A DNA stretch of 48,314 nucleotides from an uncultured Selenomonadaceae bacterium (GCA_902778455.1 CACYXR010000019.1:1-48314); one strand, 5' to 3'. Positions 1 to 8,186 are shown, numbered from the stretch's first letter. Numbers and translations are program-made. The notes: generated by a model not told the origin, from the sequence alone.

Positions 1-95
1 CGACGTAGCGATGCTACGCCTTCGAGGGCTTTTCCTAGACAGTCGAAAAAATCCCTCGACAGATGCACGAATTGACTTAATCAGTGTTTCCTTAA
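1..95. repeat. MITE-like palindromic repeat, copy 1 (cut by window edge)
   Basis: Right half of a repeat found six times in the window. It starts inside the central palindrome (GTAGC-GAT-GCTAC) and ends with the terminal inverted repeat GACTTAATCAGTGTTTCCTTAA. The fullest copies are at 9356-9523 and 39840-40018. No coding capacity. Confidence 0.85.
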
Positions 96-105
96 CGAAA
101 AATCC

Positions 106-348
106 TCAATAGCGAGATTCCGGCGGGATACTTTTATCACCGCCACCCGGGGCCTTTCCTCCCGCAGCACGTTCGAGGTCACCGTCTTTCAGCTCAAACT
201 CCGACAGTTCGGCAAGATACGCTTCGGCTTCTTCCTTGGTCATGTCCATGTTTGCACTTTTGGCATACGCCATCAGTTCTTCTGCAGTTTCACACTGCAT
301 CGCTTTTACCAGCATTTCTTTCGTGAGTTCGTTTTTGTTGATCGGCAT
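106..348 (-). CDS. Double-glycine leader peptide precursor, 'AMQC' leader class, 80 aa
   Basis: A small precursor with a 64-residue leader ending in AAGG (Gly63-Gly64) and a 16-residue tail, KAPGGGDKSIPPESRY. The leader (helical, acidic, 'KAMQC...AEELMAYAK...AEAYLAELSEFEL') is shared with the genes at 5948, 47480, 47873 and 27700, all with GG at the same position. It resembles Nif11-type leaders. The expected fate, from the family, is export and cleavage after GG by a C39-peptidase ABC transporter such as the one at 35124-37373. The tail has no Cys, and no modifying enzyme is adjacent, so the mature product may be unmodified. AGGGAGG lies 8-9 bases before the ATG, and a promoter-like box lies at 391-425. 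Function unknown. Confidence 0.82.
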   Translation of the reverse strand: MPINKNELTKEMLVKAMQCETAEELMAYAKSANMDMTKEEAEAYLAELSEFELKDGDLERAAGGKAPGGGDKSIPPESRY

Positions 349-390
349 AGTAGAATCCTCCCTTATCTGGTAATTATTAAACGCCTTTGA

Positions 391-425
391 TTATATATAC
401 AAATCAGGACTCCAAAAATTGACGC
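391..425 (-). promoter_or_regulatory. Cargo promoter box, class 2
   Basis: On the minus strand the site reads GCGTCAATTTTTGG, then CCTGATTTGTATATATAA, with 20 bases between GTCA and TATATA. Near-identical boxes precede the genes at 5948 and 47873. It lies about 43 bases before the start at 348. It is probably a -35/-10 pair; the sigma factor is inferred, not shown. Confidence 0.7.
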
Positions 426-484
426 TGATGAAAAAAATTTTTTATATTATATCATTTTTGCAGTATCGCTGCTTCGTATCATAG

Positions 485-512
485 TTGCGCTTCCGTTCTT
501 CTGTGCTATAAT
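485..512 (+). promoter_or_regulatory. Vegetative-type promoter for the sensor cyclase gene
   Basis: TTGCGC and TATAAT separated by 16 bases, upstream of the diguanylate cyclase gene at 638. Confidence 0.55.
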
Positions 513-563
513 ACCTGTGAAGCACGGAAACACGCACAATTAACGAAGGAAAGGTATTCGGTT

Positions 564-584
564 ATGGTATATAGTTCGGCGTGA
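564..584 (+). other. Possible six-codon leader ORF (MVYSSA)
   Basis: AAGGAAAGG lies 9 bases before an ATG that opens a six-codon frame. Its TGA overlaps (TGATG) an in-frame ATG at 584 of the downstream cyclase gene. It could couple translation of that gene, but may be chance. Confidence 0.2.
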
Positions 585-637
585 TGTGGGTTTCTGACGG
601 ACAGGTTTCAAAAATAACACCAAAATACCCAAAAGAG

Positions 638-2785
638 ATGAGGACATTGTTCAAGCGGTTTGCAACACTGTTGCTTGCGCTGATTTTTTCGGTTGCTTTT
701 ATTATTCCGATCGGCGTATATGCACAGGAGGAGAATCAGGAGCAGGAAAAAGTTATTCGCGTAGGCTGGCATGAAGCGCCATACTTTATCACGGACCAGC
801 ATGGCAGGCGCTCCGGCTATTCCTACGAATATCTGCGAAAGATCGCGTCCTACACCGGCTGGAAGTATGAGTATGTGACGGGCAGCTGGTCGGATCTCCT
901 GCGGATGCTGAAAAACGGCGAAATCGATCTCATGAGCAACATTTCCTTCACGGAGGAACGCGCAAGGGATCTGCTGTACACGTCCCAGCCTATGGGCACG
1001 GAAGCGTACTATATCTTTGTCTCGCCCGGGAATGCGGCAATCACATCCGAGGATTATTCAGCCCTGAACGGAAAAACCGTCGGCGTGACGGAAGGCTCGA
1101 TCCAGGCGGAAATGTTCCGCAGATGGGCGGAGATGCACGATATCCGGGTAAACCTTGTGGAAATCAACGCTTCCGAGGAAGAAGCGCTGCGCATGTTAGG
1201 CGGGCGGCTTGACGCCTTTGTCAGCATAGATATCCACGGGAATCCTGAAAACGCCGTTCCGGTCTGCAAGATCGGCGCGTCGGATTTCTTTTTCGCCATC
1301 AGCAAATCACGTCCCGAGCTTTTGGACGAGCTGGACGCCGCGATGAACCGGATACAGAGTGAGAACAAATATTTCAATCAACAGCTGCACACGAAATACC
1401 TCAAGAGCTTCAACACCGACCGATACCTTACTGCGGAGGAAAGCGAGTGGCTGGCCCGACACGGGACGATCCGGGTGGGGTATCAGGACGATTATCTGGC
1501 ATTTTGCGCCAGGGACGGGGAAACGGGAGAACTGACCGGCGCCCTGAAGGATTATCTGGCGTATGCCTCCACTTCACTCGAAAACGTACGTCTGCATTTT
1601 GAAGCCGTCCCCTTCCCGACGGCGGGCGGCGCAATAAAGGCGCTGAAGGACGGCGAGGTGGACTGCGTGTTCCCCGCCAATCTGACCGTTTTCGACAGCG
1701 AAACGCTGGGCGTGCTCATGACGCCGCCGTTGATGCGCACGGAAATGGACGCGGTGGTGCGCGCGTCGGACCAGAAGGAATTTTCCCGAAAGAAAGATGT
1801 GACTGTCGCCGTCAATCGAGGCAACACCAACTACGATATGTTCATCGAGGATCATTTCCCCGGTTGGCAGAAGGCCTATTTTGTCGACACACCGGCCGGC
1901 CTTGACGCCGTCGCGGCCGGGAATGCAGACTGTGTCATCATCAGCAACTACCGCTATCACAACATTTCCAGGCAGTGCGAAAAGCTGTACCTGACTACTC
2001 TCTATACCGGCGTGGATATGGACTACTGCTTTGCCGTGCGCGAGGGCGACACGGCGCTGTATTCCATCCTGTCGAGAACGGTCGGCGCGGTGCCGGATTC
2101 CGTCGTTCACGCGGCGCTGACATATTATTCCACGGAAGACGTGAAAGTCACCTTCACCGATTTGGTCATGGACAATCTGCACATCATCATGACTGTGGTC
2201 GCTTTTGTGCTGCTGATCATTCTGGCCTTGCTTCTGCACGGCATCCGGGCGGAAAAGAAAGTACGGGAAGAAGAACGCCGTGTCAATGACTTGAACAAAC
2301 GTGTTTTCTTCGACGCGCTCACGTCCGTTCGAAACAAGGGCGCCTTTTCGAACCATATCCAGGAGCTGCAGGACCGGCTGGACTGCGGCGAGCCCGTCGA
2401 GTTTGCCATAGGCGTGTTCGACTGCGACAATCTGAAAAAGATCAACGACCAATATGGACATGATAAAGGCGACGTCTATATCAAAGCCACAAGCCAGCTG
2501 ATCTGCCGCGTCTTTCAGCACAGCCCCGTTTTCCGGATCGGCGGCGATGAATTCGCCGTCATTTTGCAGGACGAGGATTATCGAAACAGGAATGCGCTGA
2601 CCGAAAGCTTTGATGCCGTCGGTCAGGAAATCTGTGCCGCCGCCGAAAGCCAATGGGAGCAGCCGAGAGTCTCCATCGGCATTGCGGCATACAATCCCGC
2701 AAGCGACATGTCGGTCAACGACACGATACACCGGGCAGATGAACTCATGTACGAAAACAAACGCCTCCGAAAAGCAATGAGATGA
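638..2785 (+). CDS. Membrane sensor diguanylate cyclase with two periplasmic solute-binding domains
   Basis: Predicted to make c-di-GMP in response to a periplasmic ligand, probably a small amino-acid-like solute. An N-terminal signal anchor is followed by two consecutive bacterial solute-binding family 3 modules ('IRVGWHEAPYF' and 'IRVGYQDDYLAF' open them). One membrane span lies near residues 514-536 and a GGDEF domain follows, with intact GGDEF at about residues 635-639. The product-inhibition motif RxxD expected five residues before GGDEF is absent. The start at 638 puts the signal sequence at the N terminus; in-frame starts at 581 (GTG) and 584 (ATG) would add 18-19 residues. It is the only signalling gene here on the plus strand. 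A hairpin terminator follows at 2895-2941. Confidence 0.9.
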   Translation: MRTLFKRFATLLLALIFSVAFIIPIGVYAQEENQEQEKVIRVGWHEAPYFITDQHGRRSGYSYEYLRKIASYTGWKYEYVTGSWSDLLRMLKNGEIDLMSNISFTEERARDLLYTSQPMGTEAYYIFVSPGNAAITSEDYSALNGKTVGVTEGSIQAEMFRRWAEMHDIRVNLVEINASEEEALRMLGGRLDAFVSIDIHGNPENAVPVCKIGASDFFFAISKSRPELLDELDAAMNRIQSENKYFNQQLHTKYLKSFNTDRYLTAEESEWLARHGTIRVGYQDDYLAFCARDGETGELTGALKDYLAYASTSLENVRLHFEAVPFPTAGGAIKALKDGEVDCVFPANLTVFDSETLGVLMTPPLMRTEMDAVVRASDQKEFSRKKDVTVAVNRGNTNYDMFIEDHFPGWQKAYFVDTPAGLDAVAAGNADCVIISNYRYHNISRQCEKLYLTTLYTGVDMDYCFAVREGDTALYSILSRTVGAVPDSVVHAALTYYSTEDVKVTFTDLVMDNLHIIMTVVAFVLLIILALLLHGIRAEKKVREEERRVNDLNKRVFFDALTSVRNKGAFSNHIQELQDRLDCGEPVEFAIGVFDCDNLKKINDQYGHDKGDVYIKATSQLICRVFQHSPVFRIGGDEFAVILQDEDYRNRNALTESFDAVGQEICAAAESQWEQPRVSIGIAAYNPASDMSVNDTIHRADELMYENKRLRKAMR

Positions 2786-2888
2786 TTTCAATGCGATTCA
2801 CCGCGGGGATCGCGGCAGGCGCGGCGGCTGCCGCGGATGCTATGGCGGCGGGCACTGCGGGGACAGCGAAAACAACGACGAAAGATGA
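2781..2888 (+). pseudogene. Remnant of a Gly/Cys-rich secreted peptide gene
   Basis: A short open stretch with no start codon encodes RGGCRGCYGGGHCGDSENN before a stop. This resembles the C-terminal tail of the intact Gly/Tyr/Cys-rich peptide at 7941-8186 (YGGGYCWGNENNNEG). The signal-peptide half is missing, and the stretch directly abuts the end of the cyclase gene. Probably a decayed paralogue, though low-complexity similarity could be coincidental. Confidence 0.35.
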
Positions 2889-2894
2889 AACGCA

Positions 2895-2941
2895 AAAAAC
2901 GGGCATCGGGGAGCATTCAAACTCCTCAATGCCCGTCTTTC
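2895..2941 (+). terminator. Rho-independent terminator after the sensor cyclase
   Basis: Hairpin of ACGGGCAT (2899-2906) with ATGCCCGT (2929-2936), extended by GGGGAG/CTCCTC, followed by CTTTCC. Confidence 0.7.
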
Positions 2942-2964
2942 CTATTACGCCAACTCTTTCGGTA

Positions 2965-3075
2965 TTAAGGAAACACTGAATAAGTCCCTCCGCGCCTCTG
3001 CCGGGTCTTTTTCCGACTGTCGTTGTCAAATCCCTCTCGACGTAGCGATGCTACGCCTTCGAGGGCTTTTCCTAA
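2965..3075. repeat. MITE-like repeat, copy 2 (right end missing)
   Basis: Begins with the terminal repeat TTAAGGAAACACTGAATAAG and runs through the central palindrome, but stops at TTTTCCTAA without the distal inverted repeat. It lies between the convergent ends of the genes at 638 and 3109. Confidence 0.85.
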
Positions 3076-3108
3076 AGAGAAAAGATAGCACGGCAAAGAT
3101 GTTTTGAT

Positions 3109-4458
3109 TTACATTTCATAAAACGTAAACGTATGTTTTCCCTGCTTTTTGGATTTATACATGGCTTCATCCGCTTTGTTCATCAATGCCTCTATATCGT
3201 TTGCCCGGGACCCATGCACAATACCTACGCTGAGAGAAACCGGCGGCACCCCTTCTTCCGCGTGTGCCAGCTCCTGCCCGATCTTTTGCCATTTCATTTC
3301 AATCATTTCCCGATGCGTCTCGTCGGAGTGCACCATAAACACAACAAATTCATCCCCGCCCAGCCGGCAGACATAATCGTCAAAGCGGAAATTGCTTTTC
3401 AATACCTGCACTATTTTTTTCAGCACCTTATCTCCCGTTTCATGCCCGTAAGTATCATTGATGTTCTTGAAATCATCGACGTCGATCATCATCATGTACG
3501 TCGAATCCAGATCGAGGCTTGAAAGCAGAAGATCGAATCCGGCCCGGTTATACGCCCCCGTCAGTTCATCGTGAGAGGCTTTGAAATTCAGATGTTCAAT
3601 ACTCTTTTTATGCATGAAATACAAATTGTTATAGGCTTTGGCCAGATACCGGAATTCGTCGGCGCCGTTTTCATGGATGGGGCTGTCGGCCTCGATCTGA
3701 TCCACCGCACGCAGGATCGGGTTTATGCCCAGGTGAGACGTTAACCATACCACAAAGAAGATGGTCGCGATGATCATCAAAATCCCCGCACGCGCCAGAT
3801 TCAGTTCCTTCTGGAATTGTTCCAGCGCATCCGATTCCTCCTTCTGCGCATGGCTTACAAGCGCCTGAACGCTGTTGCCGGCTTCCGCACGGATCAGATT
3901 CTTTTGCGCGTAATATTCATCATCCAGTACCATCCTCGTGGCGCGCCGCATCTTTTCATCCGGGGAAAGCGCGATATCCGCGCTGCTCAGGGCAACGTCT
4001 TTCAGTATGGCAGGATACTCCGCGATGCCTTTCGCTTCAATCACCAGGCGCATAGCGTAGTATTCCCTGTCCATCAGTTTCAACGAATGGCGCATTGCCT
4101 CCTGCAGGCTTTCCAGGGCAGGGGCGTCGTTTTCCGCTCTTTTCAGTTCGGAAAGAGCCTGTTCCCGCCGTTTGGTCGCAAAGGCTTCAATAAAATACTG
4201 TTCCATGAACCTGCGGTCTCCGCTTTCGGTAAAGCGCTGTACCATTTCCGTAAGGTAATCCGAAGCATCCATCAGCTTATGGACGGAATCATGCAGCATC
4301 AGATTTTCTTCCGAAGCGTTTTTAACGCGCATGAAGCTGTTTACAAGCCGATAGGTTGAGAAAAGCATCAGGCAGGACAACATGACCGCAACTACGATCT
4401 GCCATTTATGTATGTTCCGAAGAGAAATCCCTTCTTTTAGGCTGTTCATTCGTATCAT
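3109..4458 (-). CDS. Membrane diguanylate cyclase, translationally coupled to a Cache-HAMP sensor
   Basis: Diguanylate cyclase, 449 residues. A membrane span lies at about 20-40, a helical periplasmic region of about 180 residues follows, then a second span near 222-242, a short linker and a GGDEF domain. GGDEF is at 367-371. It is preceded by the inhibition-site motif RFDD, five residues upstream, so this is the one cyclase in the window that should be feedback-inhibited by c-di-GMP. The start codon overlaps the stop of the gene at 4455 (ATGA), implying coupled translation and a joint function. The periplasmic part resembles four-helix-bundle sensors; its ligand is unknown. Confidence 0.9.
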   Translation of the reverse strand: MIRMNSLKEGISLRNIHKWQIVVAVMLSCLMLFSTYRLVNSFMRVKNASEENLMLHDSVHKLMDASDYLTEMVQRFTESGDRRFMEQYFIEAFATKRREQALSELKRAENDAPALESLQEAMRHSLKLMDREYYAMRLVIEAKGIAEYPAILKDVALSSADIALSPDEKMRRATRMVLDDEYYAQKNLIRAEAGNSVQALVSHAQKEESDALEQFQKELNLARAGILMIIATIFFVVWLTSHLGINPILRAVDQIEADSPIHENGADEFRYLAKAYNNLYFMHKKSIEHLNFKASHDELTGAYNRAGFDLLLSSLDLDSTYMMMIDVDDFKNINDTYGHETGDKVLKKIVQVLKSNFRFDDYVCRLGGDEFVVFMVHSDETHREMIEMKWQKIGQELAHAEEGVPPVSLSVGIVHGSRANDIEALMNKADEAMYKSKKQGKHTFTFYEM

Positions 4459-5585
4459 CCCTTTTTTCGGATCCGGTCGTTCACTTTGGCAGCCAACTTC
4501 CTGAATGAACGGGCGATGCCGCCGATCTCGTCGTCCCGATCATATTCCAGTGCAAAATCATAATTGCCCTTGTCCGCCTCCCGCGCAGCTTTTGAAAGAT
4601 CCTGAAGGGGTTTTGTGATACGGTTTGCAAGGAACATGATGATAACGCCCACGATCAGCAGTACCACGACAGAAGCATAAATGATATCCCAGATGGGTTT
4701 CTGCCAGCTGCTGTTGATCTCCGAGACAGGCGCGCACACATACAGCCGCATCCCGTTGCTCAGCGGCATCCAGACAGCATCTTTTTCAACCCCGTTATAG
4801 GTGTACCGTATCGCGTCATTGTCGCCCAACAGTTCTTTGGGCGGAGGCGGCAATGCCTTCCCGGGCATGTTATGGGCATTGATTTGCGGGTGATAAATGA
4901 AATCCCCCTTTTCGTCCAGAACAAAAGCGTATCCGTTTTTATAGGGCCGGATGTTTTCCACTTCCTGGGCCAGTGTCCGGTAACTGAGCTCAATCCCGAT
5001 GACGCCGATAAACACGCCTTGCCAGAAGACCGGCTCATTATAGGATAATACGCGTACCGCCAGATTGTCCGTCACGTACGGCGGAATCCAGATCCCTTTT
5101 TTCGAGGCTTTGGGGACAGTAAACCAGACCAGTTTGGAAGTGTCGTTTGTGTCGAACTTGCTGATATCCGTCACTTCATGTTTATAGAATCCTTTGGCGT
5201 CCAGGTTGACATACCAGAACCCGGGCACGGTTTCAGATATCGCCGGATCGATGCGGTAGTAATAGGTCAGGACGCCGTTGGTCTGGTGGGAAAGCTGCGA
5301 AAAGATATCGGCCGCCTGCTCCACGTGGCGGGCCAGATTCTCGTCCGACACATCCACCAGACTTCCCTGCACAAGCGTCGAGACCGTTTTCACGGAGTGT
5401 TCCACGCTGTTGAAATAGGCTTCCAAATCCATCCGGCCTGTTTTGCACATCAAATAAAGCGTCCTGTCGGCGTCCCTGTCGCTCAGGTTCTTGACAGAAA
5501 CCGCAGCGACAAAAGAAATGATCCCCACGGAAACGATCATTGCGCAAACTGCAAGCAAGGTAACTTTCGTTCGCATGGAATTCAC
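4455..5585 (-). CDS. Cache-HAMP membrane sensor without output domain
   Basis: A 376-residue sensor protein. An N-terminal membrane span, a large periplasmic double-Cache-like domain (with 'YYRIDP', 'GFWYVN' and 'GVIGIELS' segments), a second span ('VVLLIVGVIIMFLA') and a HAMP domain ('RITKPLQDLSKAAREAD') end just after HAMP. No kinase, methyl-accepting or GGDEF domain follows in the same frame; the next gene overlaps by four bases and supplies GGDEF. Inference: the two proteins act as a pair, with this one sensing. The start is GTG at 5585, eight bases after AAGGGGGT; the ATG at 5576 has no such site. Confidence 0.85.
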   Translation of the reverse strand: MNSMRTKVTLLAVCAMIVSVGIISFVAAVSVKNLSDRDADRTLYLMCKTGRMDLEAYFNSVEHSVKTVSTLVQGSLVDVSDENLARHVEQAADIFSQLSHQTNGVLTYYYRIDPAISETVPGFWYVNLDAKGFYKHEVTDISKFDTNDTSKLVWFTVPKASKKGIWIPPYVTDNLAVRVLSYNEPVFWQGVFIGVIGIELSYRTLAQEVENIRPYKNGYAFVLDEKGDFIYHPQINAHNMPGKALPPPPKELLGDNDAIRYTYNGVEKDAVWMPLSNGMRLYVCAPVSEINSSWQKPIWDIIYASVVVLLIVGVIIMFLANRITKPLQDLSKAAREADKGNYDFALEYDRDDEIGGIARSFRKLAAKVNDRIRKKG

Positions 5586-5593
5586 CGATAATT

Positions 5594-5889
5594 ACCCCCT
5601 TATCACTCGGAAGAAGATGTCCCCGCCCTTATAGGCGGCGTGTTCCTTATACCCTGACAGGCGGTGAGTAAACGCAAATTCATCGCTCATCGATTCAAAT
5701 ATTATGCACAGTTACGGATTCGCCTCCCGATTCATCCTCATTTTGCCTTGCTGCTATATAGCCGTTTGGGTAAAACTATGAAACCATTCGACAAAAAACC
5801 TCGATTTTCCTTCTTTGCATATAAAAATAATTCAATCTTTGCCAAGGAACAGACGAATAACGCCGTCACCTGTTTCCTGCCGGATAATC
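5594..5889. other. Intergenic region, no gene seen
   Basis: About 300 bases between divergent signals. An open frame on the plus strand (5664-5945) has no ribosome site, a protein composition unlike its neighbours, and overlaps the terminator of the minus-strand gene. I see no clear promoter for the sensor gene at 5585. Confidence 0.5.
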
Positions 5890-5924
5890 AAAAAGCCGGA
5901 GACCGCTATGTGACGGCCTCCGGC
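5890..5924 (-). terminator. Rho-independent terminator of the Cys-rich precursor gene
   Basis: On the minus strand GCCGGAG pairs with CTCCGGC around a 16-base loop and is followed by TTTTT. It lies 24 bases after the stop of the gene at 5948. Confidence 0.75.
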
Positions 5925-5947
5925 AAGATCGTAAAACGCCTTTGAAA

Positions 5948-6196
5948 TTAATCCCTGCAGGGGCAAGTGTCAACGCCACAATCGTCCAAACAATTCCAGC
6001 AAGCACCGCCGGCAGCATTCTTCAGCGCTTTGTCATCCAATTCAACATCCGACAGTTCGGCCAAATAGGCTTCCGCTTCGTCCTTTGTCAAAACAAAGCC
6101 TTCTTCCTTCGCCAAAGCCATCAATTCATCAGCATCGCCGCACTGCATAGCTTTTGCAATCATTTCAGCCGTAAGTTCGTTCCTGTTGATCGCCAT
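5948..6196 (-). CDS. Cys-rich double-glycine leader precursor, 'AMQC' leader class, 82 aa
   Basis: Same 64-residue leader as the gene at 106 (ends AAGG at 63-64). The 18-residue tail ACWNCLDDCGVDTCPCRD has five cysteines (66, 69, 73, 78, 80), so the mature peptide could be disulfide- or thioether-bridged, or bind metal. No modifying enzyme is adjacent; the two SPASM proteins of the window are far away. It has its own promoter box (6241-6275) and terminator (5890-5924), so it is a single-gene unit. Export by the C39-peptidase transporter at 35124 is inferred from the GG leader. Confidence 0.82.
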   Translation of the reverse strand: MAINRNELTAEMIAKAMQCGDADELMALAKEEGFVLTKDEAEAYLAELSDVELDDKALKNAAGGACWNCLDDCGVDTCPCRD

Positions 6197-6240
6197 ATGA
6201 GAATCCCTCCTGAATATCGTTCGGATTTAACGCCTTTTAA

Positions 6241-6275
6241 TCATATATACAAATCAGGGCTCCCAAAATTGACGC
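6241..6275 (-). promoter_or_regulatory. Cargo promoter box, class 2
   Basis: Minus-strand GCGTCAATTTTGGGA, then CCTGATTTGTATATATGA; 20 bases between GTCA and TATATA. It lies about 45 bases before the start at 6196. Confidence 0.7.
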
Positions 6276-6353
6276 TGATGGAACTATTTTTTAATCCTAT
6301 CATAATCGTTTTATTGCCTGAAAACACGCCGCCGCATCCCCGGCAATCCACAT

Positions 6354-6974
6354 TCACTGGCTGATGTCGTTCAGGCGGTCGTATCTGACCCCCTCGTCGC
6401 TGTATGACAACCAATGGGACTCCTCATCCCATACAAAGAGATATTCATGCCAGCGAGGGTTCTCCCTGCGATCCTTGCTGACCAATGCCAGGACGAGATT
6501 GCCGTCCTGCAGCGCCGAAAAGACGGGAACGGAGGGAAAATCGCTGCGGTAATTCTGGCTGTCCGCATAGGTCACATACGCTTTGTTATAGGAAGAATAG
6601 CCTTTAAGCCATGCACGTTCGAAGGAGCTCATCGCAAAAAACAAATCATTGGTGGCTGTATTCTTGAACACCTTGAAAACGTAGCCGCCGTCGACAGTCG
6701 GATAATATTCGTCGGCAATCCTCTTGTCTTTCAGCTTGACCAGGAGATGATATTTTTTGTCGTTTCCCTCTTGGCGGAGCTTGCGGATCTGGATGACCAG
6801 CTTTCCTTCATTGATGGTAAAATCCTTGCTGACAGCCTCATCCTGGGCCAAATCATTCATGCCCAGCGTCTCCTCGTAAATCTTCTGGAAATGCCCCTCC
6901 TCTGCAAAACATGTCGCCGCCATCATCATGATGCCGACAATGCACATCACGGCAAGGATTATCTTTCTTTTCAT
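6354..6974 (-). CDS. Secreted protein of unknown function, 206 aa
   Basis: Not recognised. It has a classic signal peptide (MKRKIILAVMCIVGIMMMAA, cleavage likely after CFA at about residue 24), so the product is periplasmic or surface-located. The mature part is about 180 residues, mixed charge and rich in aromatic residues, without obvious catalytic motifs or repeats. GAGGAGG lies before the ATG. It starts just downstream of the remnant barrel gene (7006-7222) and may once have shared its transcript. Confidence 0.75.
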   Translation of the reverse strand: MKRKIILAVMCIVGIMMMAATCFAEEGHFQKIYEETLGMNDLAQDEAVSKDFTINEGKLVIQIRKLRQEGNDKKYHLLVKLKDKRIADEYYPTVDGGYVFKVFKNTATNDLFFAMSSFERAWLKGYSSYNKAYVTYADSQNYRSDFPSVPVFSALQDGNLVLALVSKDRRENPRWHEYLFVWDEESHWLSYSDEGVRYDRLNDISQ

Positions 6975-7005
6975 AAGTCGATTCCTCCTCTTGATCTTGA
7001 ACTTG

Positions 7006-7222
7006 TTAAAAATTGGCGGTCATGGACATACGCACACGGCTGCCGGCCATTTCTTCGTTGTTCACCTGCCTTTCCCAAAGGGAAGCCGACGGCCACATCC
7101 AGCGAGCACACTTGGCCGAGCTTTGCCCGAAGGCCGAGGCCCGTACCATGAGCGTCCGTTGGCGCAAGAGCTCCAACCCCAAAGCGTACCCGCGTCAAAA
7201 ACTCCAAATCCAGGTTCCGCAT
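7006..7222 (-). pseudogene. Frameshifted C-terminal remnant of an outer-membrane barrel protein (TpsB-like)
   Basis: A reading frame from 7222 encodes 'GTGLGLRAKLGQVCSLDVAVGFPLG', as in the last strands of two-partner-secretion transporters of the ShlB/FhaC kind. After GFPLG the frame shifts; another frame continues NNEEMAGSRVRMSMTANF and stops at 7006, ending in Phe as outer-membrane barrels do. No N-terminal part (POTRA domains) is present upstream. I infer a decayed gene; the family assignment rests on a short stretch. Confidence 0.5.
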
Positions 7223-7272
7223 ACTATTCTATTATACAACAAAAAGCCAAAAACTGGAATTCAGCGGCAATG

Positions 7273-7335
7273 TTATACAATCGCCATCCTGTCACGTTCC
7301 ATACGCTTTCAAGAAGTTTTTTACTTTTTTGTAAT
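7273..7335 (-). promoter_or_regulatory. Duplicated upstream element, copy 1
   Basis: About 60 bases closely matching 9231-9290, which lies upstream of the decarboxylase gene at 8340. The shared minus-strand core is TATGGAACGTGACAGGA followed by GTATAA 8-10 bases on. It sits 50-110 bases before the barrel remnant. Probably a shared promoter/operator; no known regulator is recognised. Confidence 0.5.
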
Positions 7336-7531
7336 GTTTTGTTTCGTCATCCATATAGAGAGACAGAAAAAGATTTTGCTGTCCGAAACTACAACGCCCG
7401 TCCTGCAAAAATCTTGAAAATGAAGAATCTATCGTGGGGATGCCAGTCAATATGACGGATTTTCAGCTACGATCGGCATTCTCCCAGGAGAAAAACGTAA
7501 TTTTGTTGTCCGTTGAACCGCTCTCCCCTAT

Positions 7532-7558
7532 TTACATTATCTTCTTCTATGTTATAAT
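7532..7558 (+). promoter_or_regulatory. Probable HU promoter
   Basis: TTACAT and TATAAT separated by 15 bases, about 50 bases before the HU start. The -35 match is weak and the -10 is perfect. Confidence 0.45.
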
Positions 7559-7607
7559 AACCGTGAAGCGCGTAACCGCGCCAACAAAACGAAAGAGGGG
7601 ATTCTTT

Positions 7608-7898
7608 TTGAAGAAAGCAGATTTCATCAAAGCCGTCGCAAAGCAGGCCGGCACGTCGCAGAAAGAGGCTGATGCAGTTCTCGCAGCAGCACTTGCGACA
7701 ATCCGAGAAGCACTGAAGAAGGATGATTCGGTGGCGTTCCTCAAGTTCGGCACATTCAAGGTTTCGAAGCGTGCCGCCCGCAAAGGACGCAACCCGCAGA
7801 CGGGCAAGGAAATCCAGATTCCCGCCGCGAAGCTCCCGGTCTTCAAGGCCAGCGCAGCGTTCAAGGAACTGGTCAACGGAAAGAAAAAGAAGAAATAA
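7608..7898 (+). CDS. hup: HU family DNA-binding protein
   Basis: Nucleoid-associated histone-like protein, 96 residues, which binds and bends DNA as a dimer. The N terminus KKADFIKAVAKQAG, the 'FLKFGTFKV' segment and the arm 'RKGRNPQTGKEIQIPA' with its Pro tip are all canonical. The tail ends in five lysines, which is unusual but small. The start is TTG at 7608, seven bases after GAAAGAGGGG; no ATG fits the family's N terminus. It is a single-gene unit with a promoter upstream and a strong hairpin downstream. Confidence 0.95.
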   Translation: MKKADFIKAVAKQAGTSQKEADAVLAAALATIREALKKDDSVAFLKFGTFKVSKRAARKGRNPQTGKEIQIPAAKLPVFKASAAFKELVNGKKKKK

Positions 7899-7903
7899 GC
7901 ACG

Positions 7904-7932
7904 AAGCGCCCACCGATACACGGTGGGCGCTT
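7904..7932. terminator. Bidirectional terminator between HU and the Gly-rich peptide gene
   Basis: Perfect 12-base stem AAGCGCCCACCG / CGGTGGGCGCTT with a five-base loop, between convergent genes. Confidence 0.85.
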
Positions 7933-7940
7933 ATTACATT

Positions 7941-8186
7941 TCAGCCTTCGTTGTTATTTTCGTTGCCCCAGCAGTACCCGCCGCCATAGCCGCCGCCGCA
8001 GCCATAGCCGCCGCGTCCTCCGCGACCGCCGCCGTAATACCCGCCGCAGCAGGTGTAATTCGTCTCGACGCAGGGCACGTTGTCCCGGCAGTCCACGGCT
8101 CCCGGCGTCGCCGCCAGCGCCGTCCCCGTCGATCCGATTACCATGGCCGCCATAGCCGCCAACATCATTTTTTTCATTTTCTTCAA
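7941..8186 (-). CDS. Small secreted Gly/Tyr/Cys-rich protein, 81 aa
   Basis: A signal peptide (MKKMKKMMLAAMAAMVIGST, cleavage near ALA-AT at 25-27) is followed by a short region with four Cys and a tail of GGY/GGG repeats with two further Cys. Such Gly/Tyr-rich secreted proteins are usually structural or metal-binding, but I cannot assign a role. AGGAGG precedes the ATG by nine bases. It converges on HU with a shared terminator. A decayed relative may lie at 2781-2888. Confidence 0.75.
   Translation of the reverse strand: MKKMKKMMLAAMAAMVIGSTGTALAATPGAVDCRDNVPCVETNYTCCGGYYGGGRGGRGGYGCGGGYGGGYCWGNENNNEG

Noticed and set aside
2782..2979. Ala-rich 65-codon frame starting in the stop of the sensor cyclase
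   Set aside because: It runs through the terminator hairpin into the MITE; the other frame of the same DNA matches the Gly/Cys-rich peptide better.
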